From contig JAPPGK010000097.1 of assembly GCA_028821405.1 (NCBI GenBank), forward strand, positions 1 to 49,540: DNA of 49,540 nucleotides, read 5' to 3'. Shown here piece by piece: positions 17,435 to 27,980 of the stretch (positions are counted from its first letter, which is position 1; every line of letters starts with the position of its first letter). Made by a program: the position numbers and the translations under genes. The notes under the pieces were generated by a model. The model saw only the letters and a program-made list of their open reading frames with translations, made no database searches and was not told where the DNA came from. The DNA comes from Gammaproteobacteria bacterium (lineage in GTDB: Bacteria > Pseudomonadota > Gammaproteobacteria > Pseudomonadales > Azotimanducaceae).

Positions 17435-17584
17435 CCTCCGCCCAATCACTCAATGTCCACCTTCCGCTATGGCTCTGTCAAGGTCATCGAACGGGTTTTC
17501 GGTGTGATAACGCGGTTCGCGGCGCTAGAACATAGCCGTACGAGCTACGAGCCGTGCTTTCTAACGGGTGCCAGGGAACTGCGC

Positions 17585-17590
17585 TATGAT
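17585..17590 (+). promoter_or_regulatory. Possible -10 box for clpS
   Basis: TATGAT at 17585-17590 is one base from TATAAT. The expected transcription start would be near 17597, compatible with the ATG at 17638 but not with the TTG at 17590. A recognisable -35 box is lacking. Confidence 0.3.
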
Positions 17591-17637
17591 TGCGAAGTTG
17601 CAGGCCCGTTTTCCGACCGCACAGTAACGTTCGAGAT

Positions 17638-18108
17638 ATGAGCGCCCCACAGCGCTTCGCAAGTGTGATGCGAAGGTACCGTCTCTGGCCCGGCCAGACA
17701 GACCTCGGATGGATTGTCCGTGCCCGTTCGCCGTGCCTGGCCTCATCCGCCCATGCCGGCGGAGGACCACGGGCTTCCGCCGCGTCGGACGACGACGCGG
17801 ACTCCTTCACGGTGGTGAAGGAGCGCCCGGCGGATCCGCAGGTCAAACCGCCACCGCTGTTCAAGGTGATTCTGTTGAACGACGACTACACGCCGCAGGA
17901 GTTCGTCGTCCATGTCTTGATGAGATTCTTCTTCATGGACTACGACAAGGCCGAACGGCTCATGCTGCTCGTGCACACCACGGGGAGTGCGGTCATCGGG
18001 ATATTTCCGCGTGACATCGCCGAGACGAAATCCGAGCAGGTCAACCAGTACGCCCAAGAGCACAACTACCCACTGAAGTCAGCGGTCGAAGAAACCGATG
18101 CAGACTAA
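17638..18108 (+). CDS. clpS: ClpS, adaptor for ClpA
   Basis: An adaptor that binds proteins with N-degron residues and hands them to ClpAP. The folded ClpS core is [20 protein letters not shown] (with the conserved NDDYTP), followed by a hydrophobic helix, [14 protein letters not shown], and [20 protein letters not shown]. From ATG 17638 the protein would be 156 residues, longer than usual (106-122), because of an unusual basic and low-complexity N-terminal stretch. The true start may be further in (ATG 17668 or a GTG near 17810). The stop lies 57 bp before clpA, the standard pairing. Confidence 0.92.
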   Translation: MSAPQRFASVMRRYRLWPGQTDLGWIVRARSPCLASSAHAGGGPRASAASDDDADSFTVVKERPADPQVKPPPLFKVILLNDDYTPQEFVVHVLMRFFFMDYDKAERLMLLVHTTGSAVIGIFPRDIAETKSEQVNQYAQEHNYPLKSAVEETDAD

Positions 18109-18127
18109 CGTCGTGTCCCCACCCACT

Positions 18128-18133
18128 TACAAT
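18128..18133 (+). promoter_or_regulatory. Possible -10 box for clpA
   Basis: TACAAT at 18128-18133, followed by GGCGTTGC, lies 32 bp before the clpA GTG and resembles the aceA and icd -10 context. No good -35 box is visible. clpA may also be read from the clpS promoter. Confidence 0.3.
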
Positions 18134-18165
18134 GGCGTTGCAGCACGCCAGACGAGGACCCATCC

Positions 18166-20433
18166 GTGCCGCTAAGTGACGAACTGACCACGGCCATCAA
18201 CAAGGTCATGCAGGAGGCCTACCACAAGCGTCACGAGTTCGTGACCCCGGAACACCTGCTGCTGGCCTTGCTGGACGACAAGGTGGCGGTCGACGTGCTT
18301 CGAAACGTCGGTGCCGATCTCGATGGCTTGCGGAAGAACCTCGAGACCTTCATCGATGCCAATACGCCGCTGATCCCGGGAGAGCATGTCCAACGCGGCC
18401 GCAAGACGGAACGCACCGCCGGGTTCGACCGGGTGGTCCAGCGCGCCATCTTCCTCGTCAACTCCAGGGGGAACCAGCCAGTCAATGGCGCCGACATGCT
18501 CATCGCGATCTTCGGCGAGCAGGAAAGCCACGCCGTCTATTGTCTCAAGGAGCAGTCGATAGCCAGATTGGATGTGCTCAACTACGTCGCCCACGGGATC
18601 TCGAAGAAAACAGCAGAGGGTGCTGGCACCGATCCGGAATCCCAAGAGGAGGAAGGCGAGGGCACTTCGCAGCCGGCGCTCCAGAATTTCGCCAGCGACC
18701 TGAACGAACTTGCGAGGGTCGGCAAGGTGGATCCCCTGGTGGGACGCGATGCGGAGGTGGAGCGGGTAATCCAGATCCTATGCCGACGGCGGAAGAACAA
18801 CCCGCTCCTTGTGGGGGAGTCCGGCGTGGGAAAAACCGCCATCGCCGAGGGCTTGGCCAAGCGCATCGTCGATGGGGAGGTTCCCGATGTGGTCGGGGAG
18901 AGCCGGGTGCTGGCGTTGGACCTGGGTGCCCTCTTGGCGGGCACGAAGTACCGGGGCGACTTCGAAAAGCGTTTCAAGGTGCTGCTTGCGGAACTCAAGA
19001 AGGAGGAGGGCGCAATCCTCTTCATTGACGAGATCCACACCATCATCGGTGCGGGCGCCGCGTCCGGCGGCGTGATGGATGCCTCGAACCTGTTGAAGCC
19101 GCTGCTCGCTTCCGGGGACATCCGCTGCATGGGATCCACGACCTATCACGAGTACCGGGGAATCTTCGAGAAGGACCGGGCCCTGTCACGGCGTTTTCAG
19201 AAAATCGACATCGTTGAACCCGATGTCAACGACACCTACCTCATTCTCAAGGGCCTGAAGTCCCGCTTCGAGAATCACTACCGACTGCGCTACACCGACC
19301 GGGCGCTTCGGGTCGCCGCGGAGTTGTCGGAGCGCTACATCACGGACCGGTTCATGCCCGACAAGGCGATCGACGTGATCGACGAAGCCGGCGCCGCCCA
19401 GCAGCTACTGGCGCCGAGTCGGCGCAAGAAGACCGTTGGCGCCGTGGACGTCGAGCAGGTCGTGGCGAAGATCGCGCGAATCCCGTCGAACCAGGTGACC
19501 ACTTCCGACAAGGAAGCGCTGCGCGATCTCGACGCCAAGCTCAAGCTGGTCGTGTTCGGCCAGGACGAACCGATCGAAGCCCTGGCCTCGGCGATCAAGC
19601 TATCCCGCGCGGGACTCAAAACGGAGGGCAAGCCCATCGGCTCGTTCCTGTTCGCGGGCCCCACCGGGGTGGGCAAGACCGAGGTCTGTCGCCAGCTTGC
19701 CAAGATCATGGGCGTCGAACTGTTGCGTTTCGACATGTCGGAATACATGGAGCGGCACACGGTGTCGCGGTTGATCGGGGCGCCGCCGGGCTACGTTGGG
19801 TTCGACCAGGGTGGTCTACTCACCGAGGCCGTGGTCAAGCACCCGCACAGCGTCGTGCTTCTCGACGAGGTCGAAAAAGCCCATCCGGAGGTCTTCAACC
19901 TGCTCCTGCAGATCATGGACCACGGCACGCTGACGGATAACAACGGCCGCAAGGCGGACTTCCGCAACGTCGTTCTGATCATGACCACCAACGCCGGGGC
20001 CCAGGAAGCAGCGAGGGCATCCATCGGTTTCAGCGAGCAGGACCACTCGTCGGATGCCCTGGAAGTCGTGAAGCGGATGTTCACCCCCGAATTCCGGAAT
20101 CGGCTCGACGCGATCATGCAGTTCAACTCCCTGCCGATGCCGGTCATCCAGACAATCGTGGACAAGTTCCTCACCGAATTGCAGGGCCAACTCGACGACA
20201 AGAAGGTGGAACTCGATGTCGACGAGTCCGCACGCGATTGGCTCGCACGCGAGGGCTACGACGACAAGATGGGCGCCCGACCGATGCAGCGGCTTATCCA
20301 GGAGAAGATCAAACGCCGACTGGCGGAGGACATTCTATTCGGCGATCTCGCGGATGGTGGAGGCGTGGTCCATATCACCGAGGATGGAGGCGAACTCGCT
20401 CTTGAAGTCGAGCCCCGCACCGCAAAGGCGTAG
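18166..20433 (+). CDS. clpA: ClpA, ATP-dependent Clp protease ATP-binding subunit
   Basis: A 755-residue double AAA+ unfoldase that feeds substrates to ClpP. The N-domain (about 1-143) begins LTTAINKVMQEAYHKRHEFV and docks ClpS. The first AAA domain has Walker A GESGVGKT (217-224) and Walker B LFIDEIHT. The second has GPTGVGKT (498-505) and VVLLDEVEKAH. The IGF tripeptide in ARASIGFSEQD is the likely ClpP-binding loop. There is no long coiled-coil middle domain, which excludes ClpB and ClpC. The length equals E. coli ClpA (758). The start is GTG 18166 behind GACGAGGA. clpP is not in the window. Confidence 0.96.
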   Translation: MPLSDELTTAINKVMQEAYHKRHEFVTPEHLLLALLDDKVAVDVLRNVGADLDGLRKNLETFIDANTPLIPGEHVQRGRKTERTAGFDRVVQRAIFLVNSRGNQPVNGADMLIAIFGEQESHAVYCLKEQSIARLDVLNYVAHGISKKTAEGAGTDPESQEEEGEGTSQPALQNFASDLNELARVGKVDPLVGRDAEVERVIQILCRRRKNNPLLVGESGVGKTAIAEGLAKRIVDGEVPDVVGESRVLALDLGALLAGTKYRGDFEKRFKVLLAELKKEEGAILFIDEIHTIIGAGAASGGVMDASNLLKPLLASGDIRCMGSTTYHEYRGIFEKDRALSRRFQKIDIVEPDVNDTYLILKGLKSRFENHYRLRYTDRALRVAAELSERYITDRFMPDKAIDVIDEAGAAQQLLAPSRRKKTVGAVDVEQVVAKIARIPSNQVTTSDKEALRDLDAKLKLVVFGQDEPIEALASAIKLSRAGLKTEGKPIGSFLFAGPTGVGKTEVCRQLAKIMGVELLRFDMSEYMERHTVSRLIGAPPGYVGFDQGGLLTEAVVKHPHSVVLLDEVEKAHPEVFNLLLQIMDHGTLTDNNGRKADFRNVVLIMTTNAGAQEAARASIGFSEQDHSSDALEVVKRMFTPEFRNRLDAIMQFNSLPMPVIQTIVDKFLTELQGQLDDKKVELDVDESARDWLAREGYDDKMGARPMQRLIQEKIKRRLAEDILFGDLADGGGVVHITEDGGELALEVEPRTAKA

Positions 20434-20462
20434 GGGCGACCCTAGCGGGCCGGCGGTCGCCC
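20430..20462. repeat. Dispersed repeat, family A, copy 2, with 8-bp hairpin
   Basis: GGGCGACC (20434-20441) and GGTCGCCC (20455-20462) form a perfect 8-bp stem in the gap between the convergent clpA and infA genes. The left part TAGGGGCGACCCT is the reverse complement of the family A core near cspD (16983-17014). Its place right after the clpA stop suggests a transcription-limiting hairpin for both genes, though no T-run follows. Confidence 0.5.
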
Positions 20463-20551
20463 GGTGAACGCACGCCGGGGGCTGCCCGCTGGGGCGGGGC
20501 CCTGACGGGCTTGGTGGCGAGCCGCCGGCAAACGGCGAGGGTTCGGCGGGT

Positions 20552-20770
20552 TCAACGTTCGCGGAATGTTATGCGGCCCTTGGTCAGATCGTAGGGCGTG
20601 AGCTCCACCTTGACTCGATCTCCGGTAAGGATCCGGATGTAGTTCTTGCGCATCTTTCCGGAGATGTGGGCAGTCACCTTGTGGCCGTTGTCCAATTCCA
20701 CGCGGAACATCGTGTTGGGCAACGTGTCCACGACGACCCCTTCCATTTCGATCTGTTCTTCTTTCGCCAT
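20552..20770 (-). CDS. infA: Translation initiation factor IF-1
   Basis: A 72-residue S1-like OB-fold protein that binds the ribosomal A site during initiation. The sequence is classic: [19 protein letters not shown], then [19 protein letters not shown] and [20 protein letters not shown], ending [13 protein letters not shown]. Length and sequence match E. coli InfA. It lies between aat upstream (69 bp) and clpA, which converges on it. A GCCGCC...GGCGGC inverted pair lies in the gap before its start. Confidence 0.98.
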   Translation of the reverse strand: MAKEEQIEMEGVVVDTLPNTMFRVELDNGHKVTAHISGKMRKNYIRILTGDRVKVELTPYDLTKGRITFRER

Positions 20771-20839
20771 TCGTCCTGATCAGCCGCCTATCGAAGCGTT
20801 TTTGAGCGGCGGCATTTAACCATTTGGGGCGATTGATCG

Positions 20840-21532
20840 CTACCCGGTCACGTTGTCGTCGAACATCCAGCGGCCTCGACGATGCGGGAGTCGGCGGTTT
20901 GCCGCCACCCGCTCGAGGAAGTCCCGTCGGGGTACCTCGCGGGCACCGAGCGACGCGAGGTGTCGGGTCGGCAGCTGGCAGTCGATGAGGTCGAAGTCCC
21001 AGGCCTCGAGCTGTTTGGCCAAGTGCGCCAGTGCCACCTTGGATGCGTCCGGCACCCGGCTGAACATCGACTCGCCGAAGAACATCCTGCCGAGCGAGAT
21101 GCCATAGAGCCCGCCCACGAGGGCGTCGCCGTGCCAGGCTTCCACGGAGTGGGCGAGACCGACGTCGTGCAGTTGCCGATAGCAGATGCGCATTCTGGGC
21201 GTGATCCACGTGCCGGCGCTGTCGGCTCGCGGCGCGGCGCAGGCCGCGGTTACGTCACCGAACGCGAGGTCCATGGTCACCCGGAATGCGCCTGACCGGA
21301 TTCTCTTGCCGAGACTTTTGGAGACGCGCAGCTCGGCAGGTGCCATGACCGCTCGGGGATCGGGAGACCACCAGAGCACGGGCTGTGCGTCATCGTCGAA
21401 CCACGGGAAGATGCCGTGGGAGTAGGCGTCCACCAGGAGTTCAGGCGTGAGATCGTCACCGTAGGCGACCAGGCCATCCCGCGTCGCCCGGTTCGGGTCC
21501 GGGAAAACGGATCGCCTAGGCGACCTCACCAC
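20840..21532 (-). CDS. aat: Leucyl/phenylalanyl-tRNA--protein transferase
   Basis: A 230-residue enzyme that adds Leu or Phe from tRNA to proteins with N-terminal Arg or Lys, creating substrates for ClpS-ClpA. The conserved blocks are GLVAYGDDLTPELLVDAYSH, GIFPWFDDDAQPVLWWSPDP, LGRMFFGESMFSR and FDLIDCQLPTRHL. The length matches E. coli Aat (234). The start is GTG 21532. Standing beside clpS-clpA it rounds out the N-end-rule path in one locus, as in Pseudomonas and E. coli. No arginyl-transferase (bpt) is seen next to it. Confidence 0.96.
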   Translation of the reverse strand: MVRSPRRSVFPDPNRATRDGLVAYGDDLTPELLVDAYSHGIFPWFDDDAQPVLWWSPDPRAVMAPAELRVSKSLGKRIRSGAFRVTMDLAFGDVTAACAAPRADSAGTWITPRMRICYRQLHDVGLAHSVEAWHGDALVGGLYGISLGRMFFGESMFSRVPDASKVALAHLAKQLEAWDFDLIDCQLPTRHLASLGAREVPRRDFLERVAANRRLPHRRGRWMFDDNVTG

Positions 21533-21550
21533 ATCGACCCGTAGAAGGGT

Positions 21551-22802
<1,252 letters not shown>

Positions 22803-23290
22803 CGGTGGAATTGGTCGAGCCGCCCGAAAGCGCCAATGATACGCACCGTGACCCGCTAGCCAAAGTGCGTGTTGTTTTCGACGGCGATGCCCGTTCGGCT
22901 TGTCCACCCCTCGCCTGCCGCGACTCGTTTGCTTGGGGGATCCTCTCCGTGGACGAGGCGTGGATAAGCCACCGGTGCCCCGTGCCCCCGAACCGAACAT
23001 CGCCCCATTCATTCGACGGGTCGTGTCGCTGCGTACGGGCTCCCGATCCGGCGGGTTGCGCGTCTCGAGGTCCGGCGGGTCCGCACGGACAACCCGTGGC
23101 GCTTCCGCCCGTTCGGCGATGGGCGAACCAGGGGGAGGACCCTGGAACTGCCGAGGGGGTGACCAGCCCGCAGAACAGGTCCATCCCTGTGGACGCGTCG
23201 GGCGCGTTCCGGGCGCGTTGGCGCGTTGTGCGTCGCATCCCGACCGGCTAGAATCGGTTTCGATTGGGCGAAAAGGATTTCCCCAGACCC
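22803..23290. other. 488-bp intergenic region upstream of ftsK
   Basis: No gene is supported here. It holds several folds and motifs. An 11-bp stem (GGCTTGTCCAC 22897-22907 with GTGGATAAGCC 22960-22970, one G-T pair) has arms that both resemble a DnaA box (TTGTCCACC and, reversed, TTATCCACG). A perfect 6-bp hairpin CCAGGG/CCCTGG lies at 23128-23145. A palindrome ACAGG-N6-CCTGT lies at 23175-23190. Three GGCGCGTT copies lie at 23201, 23212 and 23220, against the proposed ftsK promoter. A small RNA from this gap is possible but unproven. Confidence 0.5.
23226..23254 (+). promoter_or_regulatory. Probable sigma-70 promoter of ftsK
   Basis: TTGTGC (23226-23231) and TAGAAT (23249-23254) are separated by 17 bp, a good housekeeping promoter layout, 36 bp before the ftsK ATG. 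Three GGCGCGTT repeats overlap or precede the -35 box and could be operators. Confidence 0.6.
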
Positions 23291-25564
23291 ATGGCTTTGT
23301 CGGCAAGCATCGTCCCGGTTCGCGAAATTGGCCTTGTGGTCGTCTTGGCCTTGGCCGCATACGTGCTCCTTGCGCTTGGCTCGCACTCCCCCGACGACCC
23401 TGCCTGGACGGTCGCCGGTTCGGATCTGGCGGTCGAAAACCTGGTTGGCCGGAGTGGCGCGTGGACCGCGGATGTCGTCTTGTATGCGTTCGGCTGGGGT
23501 GGCTATCTTCTTCCCCTTTGTCTGCTCGCAGCGGCGTTCCTGTTGCTGCGCCACCATCGCCACGTGGATTGGTCTTGGTCGGAAGCGCCCATACGTTGCG
23601 GTGGCTTTGTCGCCGTAATGGTCGCTAGCTGCCTCTTGATGAGGCTTCACGTCGGGGCTAGCGAGGGGATGCCCGCCGGCCCCGGTGGTGCCTTGGGCAA
23701 CAGCATTGCGGACTTGGGTCTACCCGTGTTGAACGTGGTTGGGTTGACCCTCGGCGCGTTGGCGGTGTTCGTGATCGGCACGCAGGCACTGCTCAACTAC
23801 TCGTGGCTGGGTGTCCTTGAGAATGTCGGTCGAGGGGTGTACGCCGTTGCAGGAGGCATCAGCCGCGCTGCCATGGCTATCGGGAGGGCAACGGTTCGAA
23901 GCGTGTCGGCATTGAAGAGGACAAGAGCCACGCCGGTCGGTCAACCGGTAGCCAAGGCCGCCTCACGCAAGCGCCGGACCCGGAGTGCCAAGGCTCGCAC
24001 CGAACCGGCTGTCGAAAAGCCAGCACACCCGGTGGAGAACGGCTACCAGCCGCGTCTTTTCGACTTGAAGACCCCCGTGGAACTACCCGACGTCGAACTC
24101 CTGGAGGACTACGATCCCACGGTGAGCGGGGGATTCTCCCAGGACTCGTTGAGGGCGATGGCGGCGGATCTCGAGAAGAATCTCGCGGAGTTCGGGGTCG
24201 ACGCGCAAGTCCGGTCGATACTGCCCGGGCCGGTGGTGACGCGGTTTGAACTGCAACCGGCGCCTGGGCTCAAAGTGAGCAAGATCACCAGTCTCGTGAA
24301 GGACCTCGCGCGTTCGCTGGCGGTCATCAGCGTTCGGGTGGTCGAGGTGATTCCGGGCAAGTCGTTAGTCGGGATCGAGATCCCCAACGAGCAGCGCGAA
24401 GTGGTTCGCTTGAAGGAAATACTGAAATCGAACGAATACCGGGATGCGAACACGCCGTTGACGCTCGCCCTCGGCAAGGACATAGCCGGCACCCCCGTGA
24501 TGGCGGACATCGGCAGGATGCCGCACCTCTTGGTGGCGGGTACGACTGGTTCGGGCAAGTCGGTGGGCATCAACGCCATGCTGCTCTCCATGCTCTACAA
24601 GGCGACTCCGGACGAGCTACGACTCATCCTCGTCGATCCGAAGATGCTGGAACTGTCGGTCTACGACGGCATCCCGCACCTGCTCACGCCGGTGGTGACC
24701 GACATGAAGGATGCGGCGCAGGCGCTCAATTGGTGCATCGCCGAAATGGAACGACGCTACCAATTGATGGCGGCACTGGGCGTACGCAATATCACCGGCT
24801 ACAACCGTCGAATCGAGGAGGGGGAGAGCATCGGAAAGCCGGTGCTCGATCCGCTTTGGCCGGACGACCTCGACGAGGCGGACGACCCCGCTCCGCCGCT
24901 CACCCGGCTGCCGTTCATCGTCGTCGTCATCGACGAGTTCGCCGACATGATGATGATCGTCGGCAAGAAGGTCGAACAGTTGATTGCGCGCCTGGCGCAG
25001 AAGGCGAGGGCAGCCGGCATCCACTTGGTGCTGGCGACCCAAAGACCTTCCGTAAATGTCGTCACGGGACTCATCAAGGCCAACGTCCCCGCACGTCTCT
25101 CGTTCCAGGTTTCGAGCGCCGTGGACTCCCGCACGGTTCTCGACCAAGGGGGTGCCGAGCAGCTGCTGGGTCACGGCGACATGCTGTTCCTGCCACCCGG
25201 TACCGGTATGCCCACGCGTGTCCACGGCGCGTTTGTCTCCGACGAGGAAGTCCTCGCCGTCACGAACGACTGGAAGGGGCGGGGCAGCCCCGATTACCTG
25301 AACGACGTGCTGGCGGGTGTCGACCTCGACGTTCCGGGGACGGTGGATGTCGGGGGCGATTCCGAGGAACCGCTCTACGAGGAGGCGGTCGCGTTCGTGC
25401 TCGACTCCCGCCGGGCATCGATCTCGGCGGTCCAGCGAAAACTCCGTATCGGCTACAACCGTGCCGCGCGCCTGATCGAACAAATGGAAGAAGCCGGCGT
25501 GGTGTCGGCAATGAACAGCAACGGTACCCGGGAGGTCCTGGTTGCGGCCGGCGCGGTCGATTGA
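23291..25564 (+). CDS. ftsK: FtsK, DNA translocase for chromosome segregation
   Basis: A 757-residue septal DNA pump. The N-terminal part has about four membrane helices (first near residues 9-30). A short basic linker (about 205-250, KRTRATP to [12 protein letters not shown]) follows, then the motor with Walker A GTTGSGKS (about 417-424) and Walker [12 protein letters not shown]. The end is the winged-helix gamma domain [20 protein letters not shown], which reads KOPS sites. The linker is far shorter than in E. coli FtsK (1329 residues), as in many other bacteria. ATG 23291 was preferred to TTG 23264. The stop overlaps the region where lolA begins. Confidence 0.96.
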   Translation: MALSASIVPVREIGLVVVLALAAYVLLALGSHSPDDPAWTVAGSDLAVENLVGRSGAWTADVVLYAFGWGGYLLPLCLLAAAFLLLRHHRHVDWSWSEAPIRCGGFVAVMVASCLLMRLHVGASEGMPAGPGGALGNSIADLGLPVLNVVGLTLGALAVFVIGTQALLNYSWLGVLENVGRGVYAVAGGISRAAMAIGRATVRSVSALKRTRATPVGQPVAKAASRKRRTRSAKARTEPAVEKPAHPVENGYQPRLFDLKTPVELPDVELLEDYDPTVSGGFSQDSLRAMAADLEKNLAEFGVDAQVRSILPGPVVTRFELQPAPGLKVSKITSLVKDLARSLAVISVRVVEVIPGKSLVGIEIPNEQREVVRLKEILKSNEYRDANTPLTLALGKDIAGTPVMADIGRMPHLLVAGTTGSGKSVGINAMLLSMLYKATPDELRLILVDPKMLELSVYDGIPHLLTPVVTDMKDAAQALNWCIAEMERRYQLMAALGVRNITGYNRRIEEGESIGKPVLDPLWPDDLDEADDPAPPLTRLPFIVVVIDEFADMMMIVGKKVEQLIARLAQKARAAGIHLVLATQRPSVNVVTGLIKANVPARLSFQVSSAVDSRTVLDQGGAEQLLGHGDMLFLPPGTGMPTRVHGAFVSDEEVLAVTNDWKGRGSPDYLNDVLAGVDLDVPGTVDVGGDSEEPLYEEAVAFVLDSRRASISAVQRKLRIGYNRAARLIEQMEEAGVVSAMNSNGTREVLVAAGAVD

Positions 25565-25575
25565 GGTCGCGGGAC

Positions 25576-26247
25576 GTGGATAACCCCCCGCGAATCTTGG
25601 TGGGCCTGCTAATCGCCGCCATGGGCGGCATCGGCGGGCATGGGAGCGAGGAAACCCGGGAGCTTGAGCGATTGCTAGGTTCGATGTCGAGCTACCGTGC
25701 GGATTTCGAGCAGGTTGTGGCAGGCCGATACGGCGAGATTCTGCAGACATCGACGGGAACCATACACCTCGAGCGGCCACGCAAGCTGCGGTGGCAGGTG
25801 GATGAACCCTACCCGCAACTGGTTGTGGCGGACGGCGGTCACGTCTGGGTATTCGATCGAGACTTGGAACAGGTGACCGTGTATCGGTTCGACGAGACCG
25901 TCGAGGGAACCCCCGCCATGTTTCTGACCGACACCGCGCTGCTCGACGAGAACTTTTTGGTCGGGACAACCGATTCCGTGGATGGGTCCGACCGACGCTT
26001 CACGCTTGCCCCCCGCGACCCCGACTCGTCCTCGTTGTTCCGAACCGTGACGTTGGCGTTTTCCAGCCAAGGGTTGTTGACGGGGCTCGATATCGTGGAC
26101 CACCTGGAACAGCAAACGCGGATGTCGTTTCGCAACGGCGCACTGAACCCGGTGCTAGAATCGGCGTTGTTCCAATTCGACGTGCCGGAAGGGGTCGATG
26201 TCATCGGGAATCTCCCAGACGACGTCCCAGCCGAATCTGCCCCTTGA
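25576..26247 (+). CDS. lolA: LolA, periplasmic lipoprotein carrier
   Basis: A 223-residue periplasmic chaperone that takes lipoproteins from LolCDE to LolB. The start is GTG 25576, with GAGG at 25563-25566. The first 22 residues form a signal peptide (RILVGLLIAAMGGIGG core). The mature domain shows SYRADFEQVVAGRYGEILQ, then TGTIHLERPRKLRWQVDEPY and VWVFDRDLEQVTVYRF, all typical of LolA. The gene sits between ftsK and rarA as in E. coli and Pseudomonas. Its last 50 bp overlap rarA. Confidence 0.92.
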   Translation: MDNPPRILVGLLIAAMGGIGGHGSEETRELERLLGSMSSYRADFEQVVAGRYGEILQTSTGTIHLERPRKLRWQVDEPYPQLVVADGGHVWVFDRDLEQVTVYRFDETVEGTPAMFLTDTALLDENFLVGTTDSVDGSDRRFTLAPRDPDSSSLFRTVTLAFSSQGLLTGLDIVDHLEQQTRMSFRNGALNPVLESALFQFDVPEGVDVIGNLPDDVPAESAP

Positions 26248-27568
26248 TGGGGCACGCCTAGACCAGGATCATCCGGCGAGCCGTCCCCTGGCGGATCGAA
26301 TGCGGCCGTGCGCCCTTGCCGGCTTCGTGGGCCAGGAACACCTCTTGGACGAAGGTCGCCCGCTGCGCGAGCTGGCGGATCGCGGGGTCGTGCATTCGAT
26401 GATCCTCTGGGGTCCGCCGGGAACGGGCAAGACGACGCTGGCACGTCTGCTCGCGGATGCCGCCGGCGCCGAGTGGCGGAGCCTGTCGGCGGTACTCGCG
26501 GGTGTGCGCGACGTGCGCGCCGCCATCGCCGAGGCGGAAGCGTTTCCCGATCGTCGGACCGTGTTGTTCATCGACGAGGTGCATCGCTTCAACAAGGCCC
26601 AGCAGGATGCCTTCCTGCCCCACGTGGAGCGGGGCACGGTCACGTTCATTGGCGCGACCACCGAGAACCCGTCCTTCGAGGTCAACGCGGCCCTGTTGTC
26701 GCGCTCGCGGGTATACGTCTTAAGACCGCTTTCCGACTCGCACATCGCGACGCTGGTGAGGCGAGCCGCCTCGCAAGCGCTGAAGGTCGAGCTCGCCACG
26801 GACGCCGTCAGCGAACTCCAGGCAATAGCCGACGGCGATGCAAGACGAGCACTCAACACCTTGGAGGTGGCCGTCCAACTCGCGTCGGGACCGGTCGAGG
26901 CGACCCATGTATTGGAAGCGAGCGGACAGGCGTACCGGCGCTTCGACAAGGGCGGTGATGCCTTCTACGACCAGATCTCGGCGCTCCACAAGGCCGTACG
27001 CGGCAGTTCCCCCGACGCCGCCCTGTATTGGCTGGCGCGCATGCTCGACGGGGGGTGCGATCCACTCTATGTGGCGCGGCGGCTGGTCCGGATGGCCAGC
27101 GAGGACATCGGCAACGCCGATCCCCGGGGACTGCAACTCACCGTCGATGCCTGGGACGCGTACCGGCGCTTGGGTTCGCCCGAGGGTGAACTGGCGCTTG
27201 CCCAGGCGGTGCTTTATCTGGCCAGCGTCCCGAAAAGCAACGCCGTGGAAACCGCTTTCGACGCCGCCATGGCGTACGTGCGAGAGCACCCGTCGCATCC
27301 GGTACCCCTGCGGCTTCGCAATGCACCTACCGCACTCATGGACGCCTTGGGTCACGGCAAGGGCTACCGGTATGCCCACGACGAGCAGGACGCCTATGCC
27401 GCAGGAGAGCGCTACTTCCCGGACGAGATGCCCGATGTGGTCTTCTACAGGCCGACGGATCGGGGGATCGAGGGACGGATCGCGGAGCGGTTGGCCGACC
27501 TCAAGGGCCGGGATCGGTCCGCACGTAGTTCCGGGGAAGCTCGTGGCGTGGAGAATTCGAAGCGGTAA
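26198..27568 (+). CDS. rarA: RarA (MgsA), AAA+ ATPase at stalled replication forks
   Basis: A 456-residue clamp-loader-like ATPase that acts at gaps and stalled forks. The N-terminal part has PLADRMRPCALAGFVGQEHL, the Walker A GPPGTGKTTLARLLA (about 72-86) and LFIDEVHRFNKAQQDAFLP as Walker B with the RarA-type HRFNK. The sensor is GATTENPSFEVN. The C-terminal tetramerisation region includes FDKGGDAFYDQISALHKAVR. The length is near E. coli RarA (447). ATG 26198 puts a 50-bp overlap into lolA; an ATG further in would lose conserved residues only after about residue 35, so a shorter start is conceivable. Confidence 0.95.
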   Translation: MSSGISQTTSQPNLPLDGARLDQDHPASRPLADRMRPCALAGFVGQEHLLDEGRPLRELADRGVVHSMILWGPPGTGKTTLARLLADAAGAEWRSLSAVLAGVRDVRAAIAEAEAFPDRRTVLFIDEVHRFNKAQQDAFLPHVERGTVTFIGATTENPSFEVNAALLSRSRVYVLRPLSDSHIATLVRRAASQALKVELATDAVSELQAIADGDARRALNTLEVAVQLASGPVEATHVLEASGQAYRRFDKGGDAFYDQISALHKAVRGSSPDAALYWLARMLDGGCDPLYVARRLVRMASEDIGNADPRGLQLTVDAWDAYRRLGSPEGELALAQAVLYLASVPKSNAVETAFDAAMAYVREHPSHPVPLRLRNAPTALMDALGHGKGYRYAHDEQDAYAAGERYFPDEMPDVVFYRPTDRGIEGRIAERLADLKGRDRSARSSGEARGVENSKR

Positions 27569-27617
27569 CGCCGTAGACTTCGCGTCCGCCAACGCCAAAC
27601 AAAGACGAGGATCCCGA

Positions 27618-27980
27618 ATGAAGACCATCCTGTGGGTTGCCGCCGGCGGCGCTTGCGGGGCCGTACTGCGCTATTGCGTGCAGGCATTGGCTTCGGGTGC
27701 CGGATTTCCGTGGGGAACCTTGTTCGTCAACCTGGCGGGCTGCCTTGCCATCGGCCTCGTGATCGGCGCGTTCGCGGGAACCACCTGGTTCGAGGGGGTG
27801 GGTCGCGCGCTGCTCGTGGCGGGTGTCCTCGGCGCGTTCACTACATTCTCCGCGTTCTCCATGGACACGGTGATCCTGGTGGAGGAGGGCCGGATCATCT
27901 CCGCAGGCGCGTACGTAGTCGGCAGCGTTGTCGGCTGCCTCTTGGCTGCTGGGTTGGGCTATCGGGTCGCGGTCGCATGA
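27618..27980 (+). CDS. crcB: CrcB/Fluc fluoride channel
   Basis: A 120-residue membrane protein with four helices, forming a dual-topology dimer that exports fluoride. Seen are [10 protein letters not shown] at the start, the pore Asn in FVNLAGC, and the signature [18 protein letters not shown] 27618 follows ACGAGGATCCCG, a good ribosome binding site. Its stop TGA overlaps the serS ATG (ATGA). It sits between rarA and serS as in Pseudomonas. The 49-bp gap before it is too short for a fluoride riboswitch. Confidence 0.95.
   Translation: MKTILWVAAGGACGAVLRYCVQALASGAGFPWGTLFVNLAGCLAIGLVIGAFAGTTWFEGVGRALLVAGVLGAFTTFSAFSMDTVILVEEGRIISAGAYVVGSVVGCLLAAGLGYRVAVA

Noticed and set aside
27569-27617. 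Fluoride riboswitch before crcB
   Set aside because: The gap is only 49 bp and shows no pseudoknot pattern; crcB appears to be expressed with rarA.
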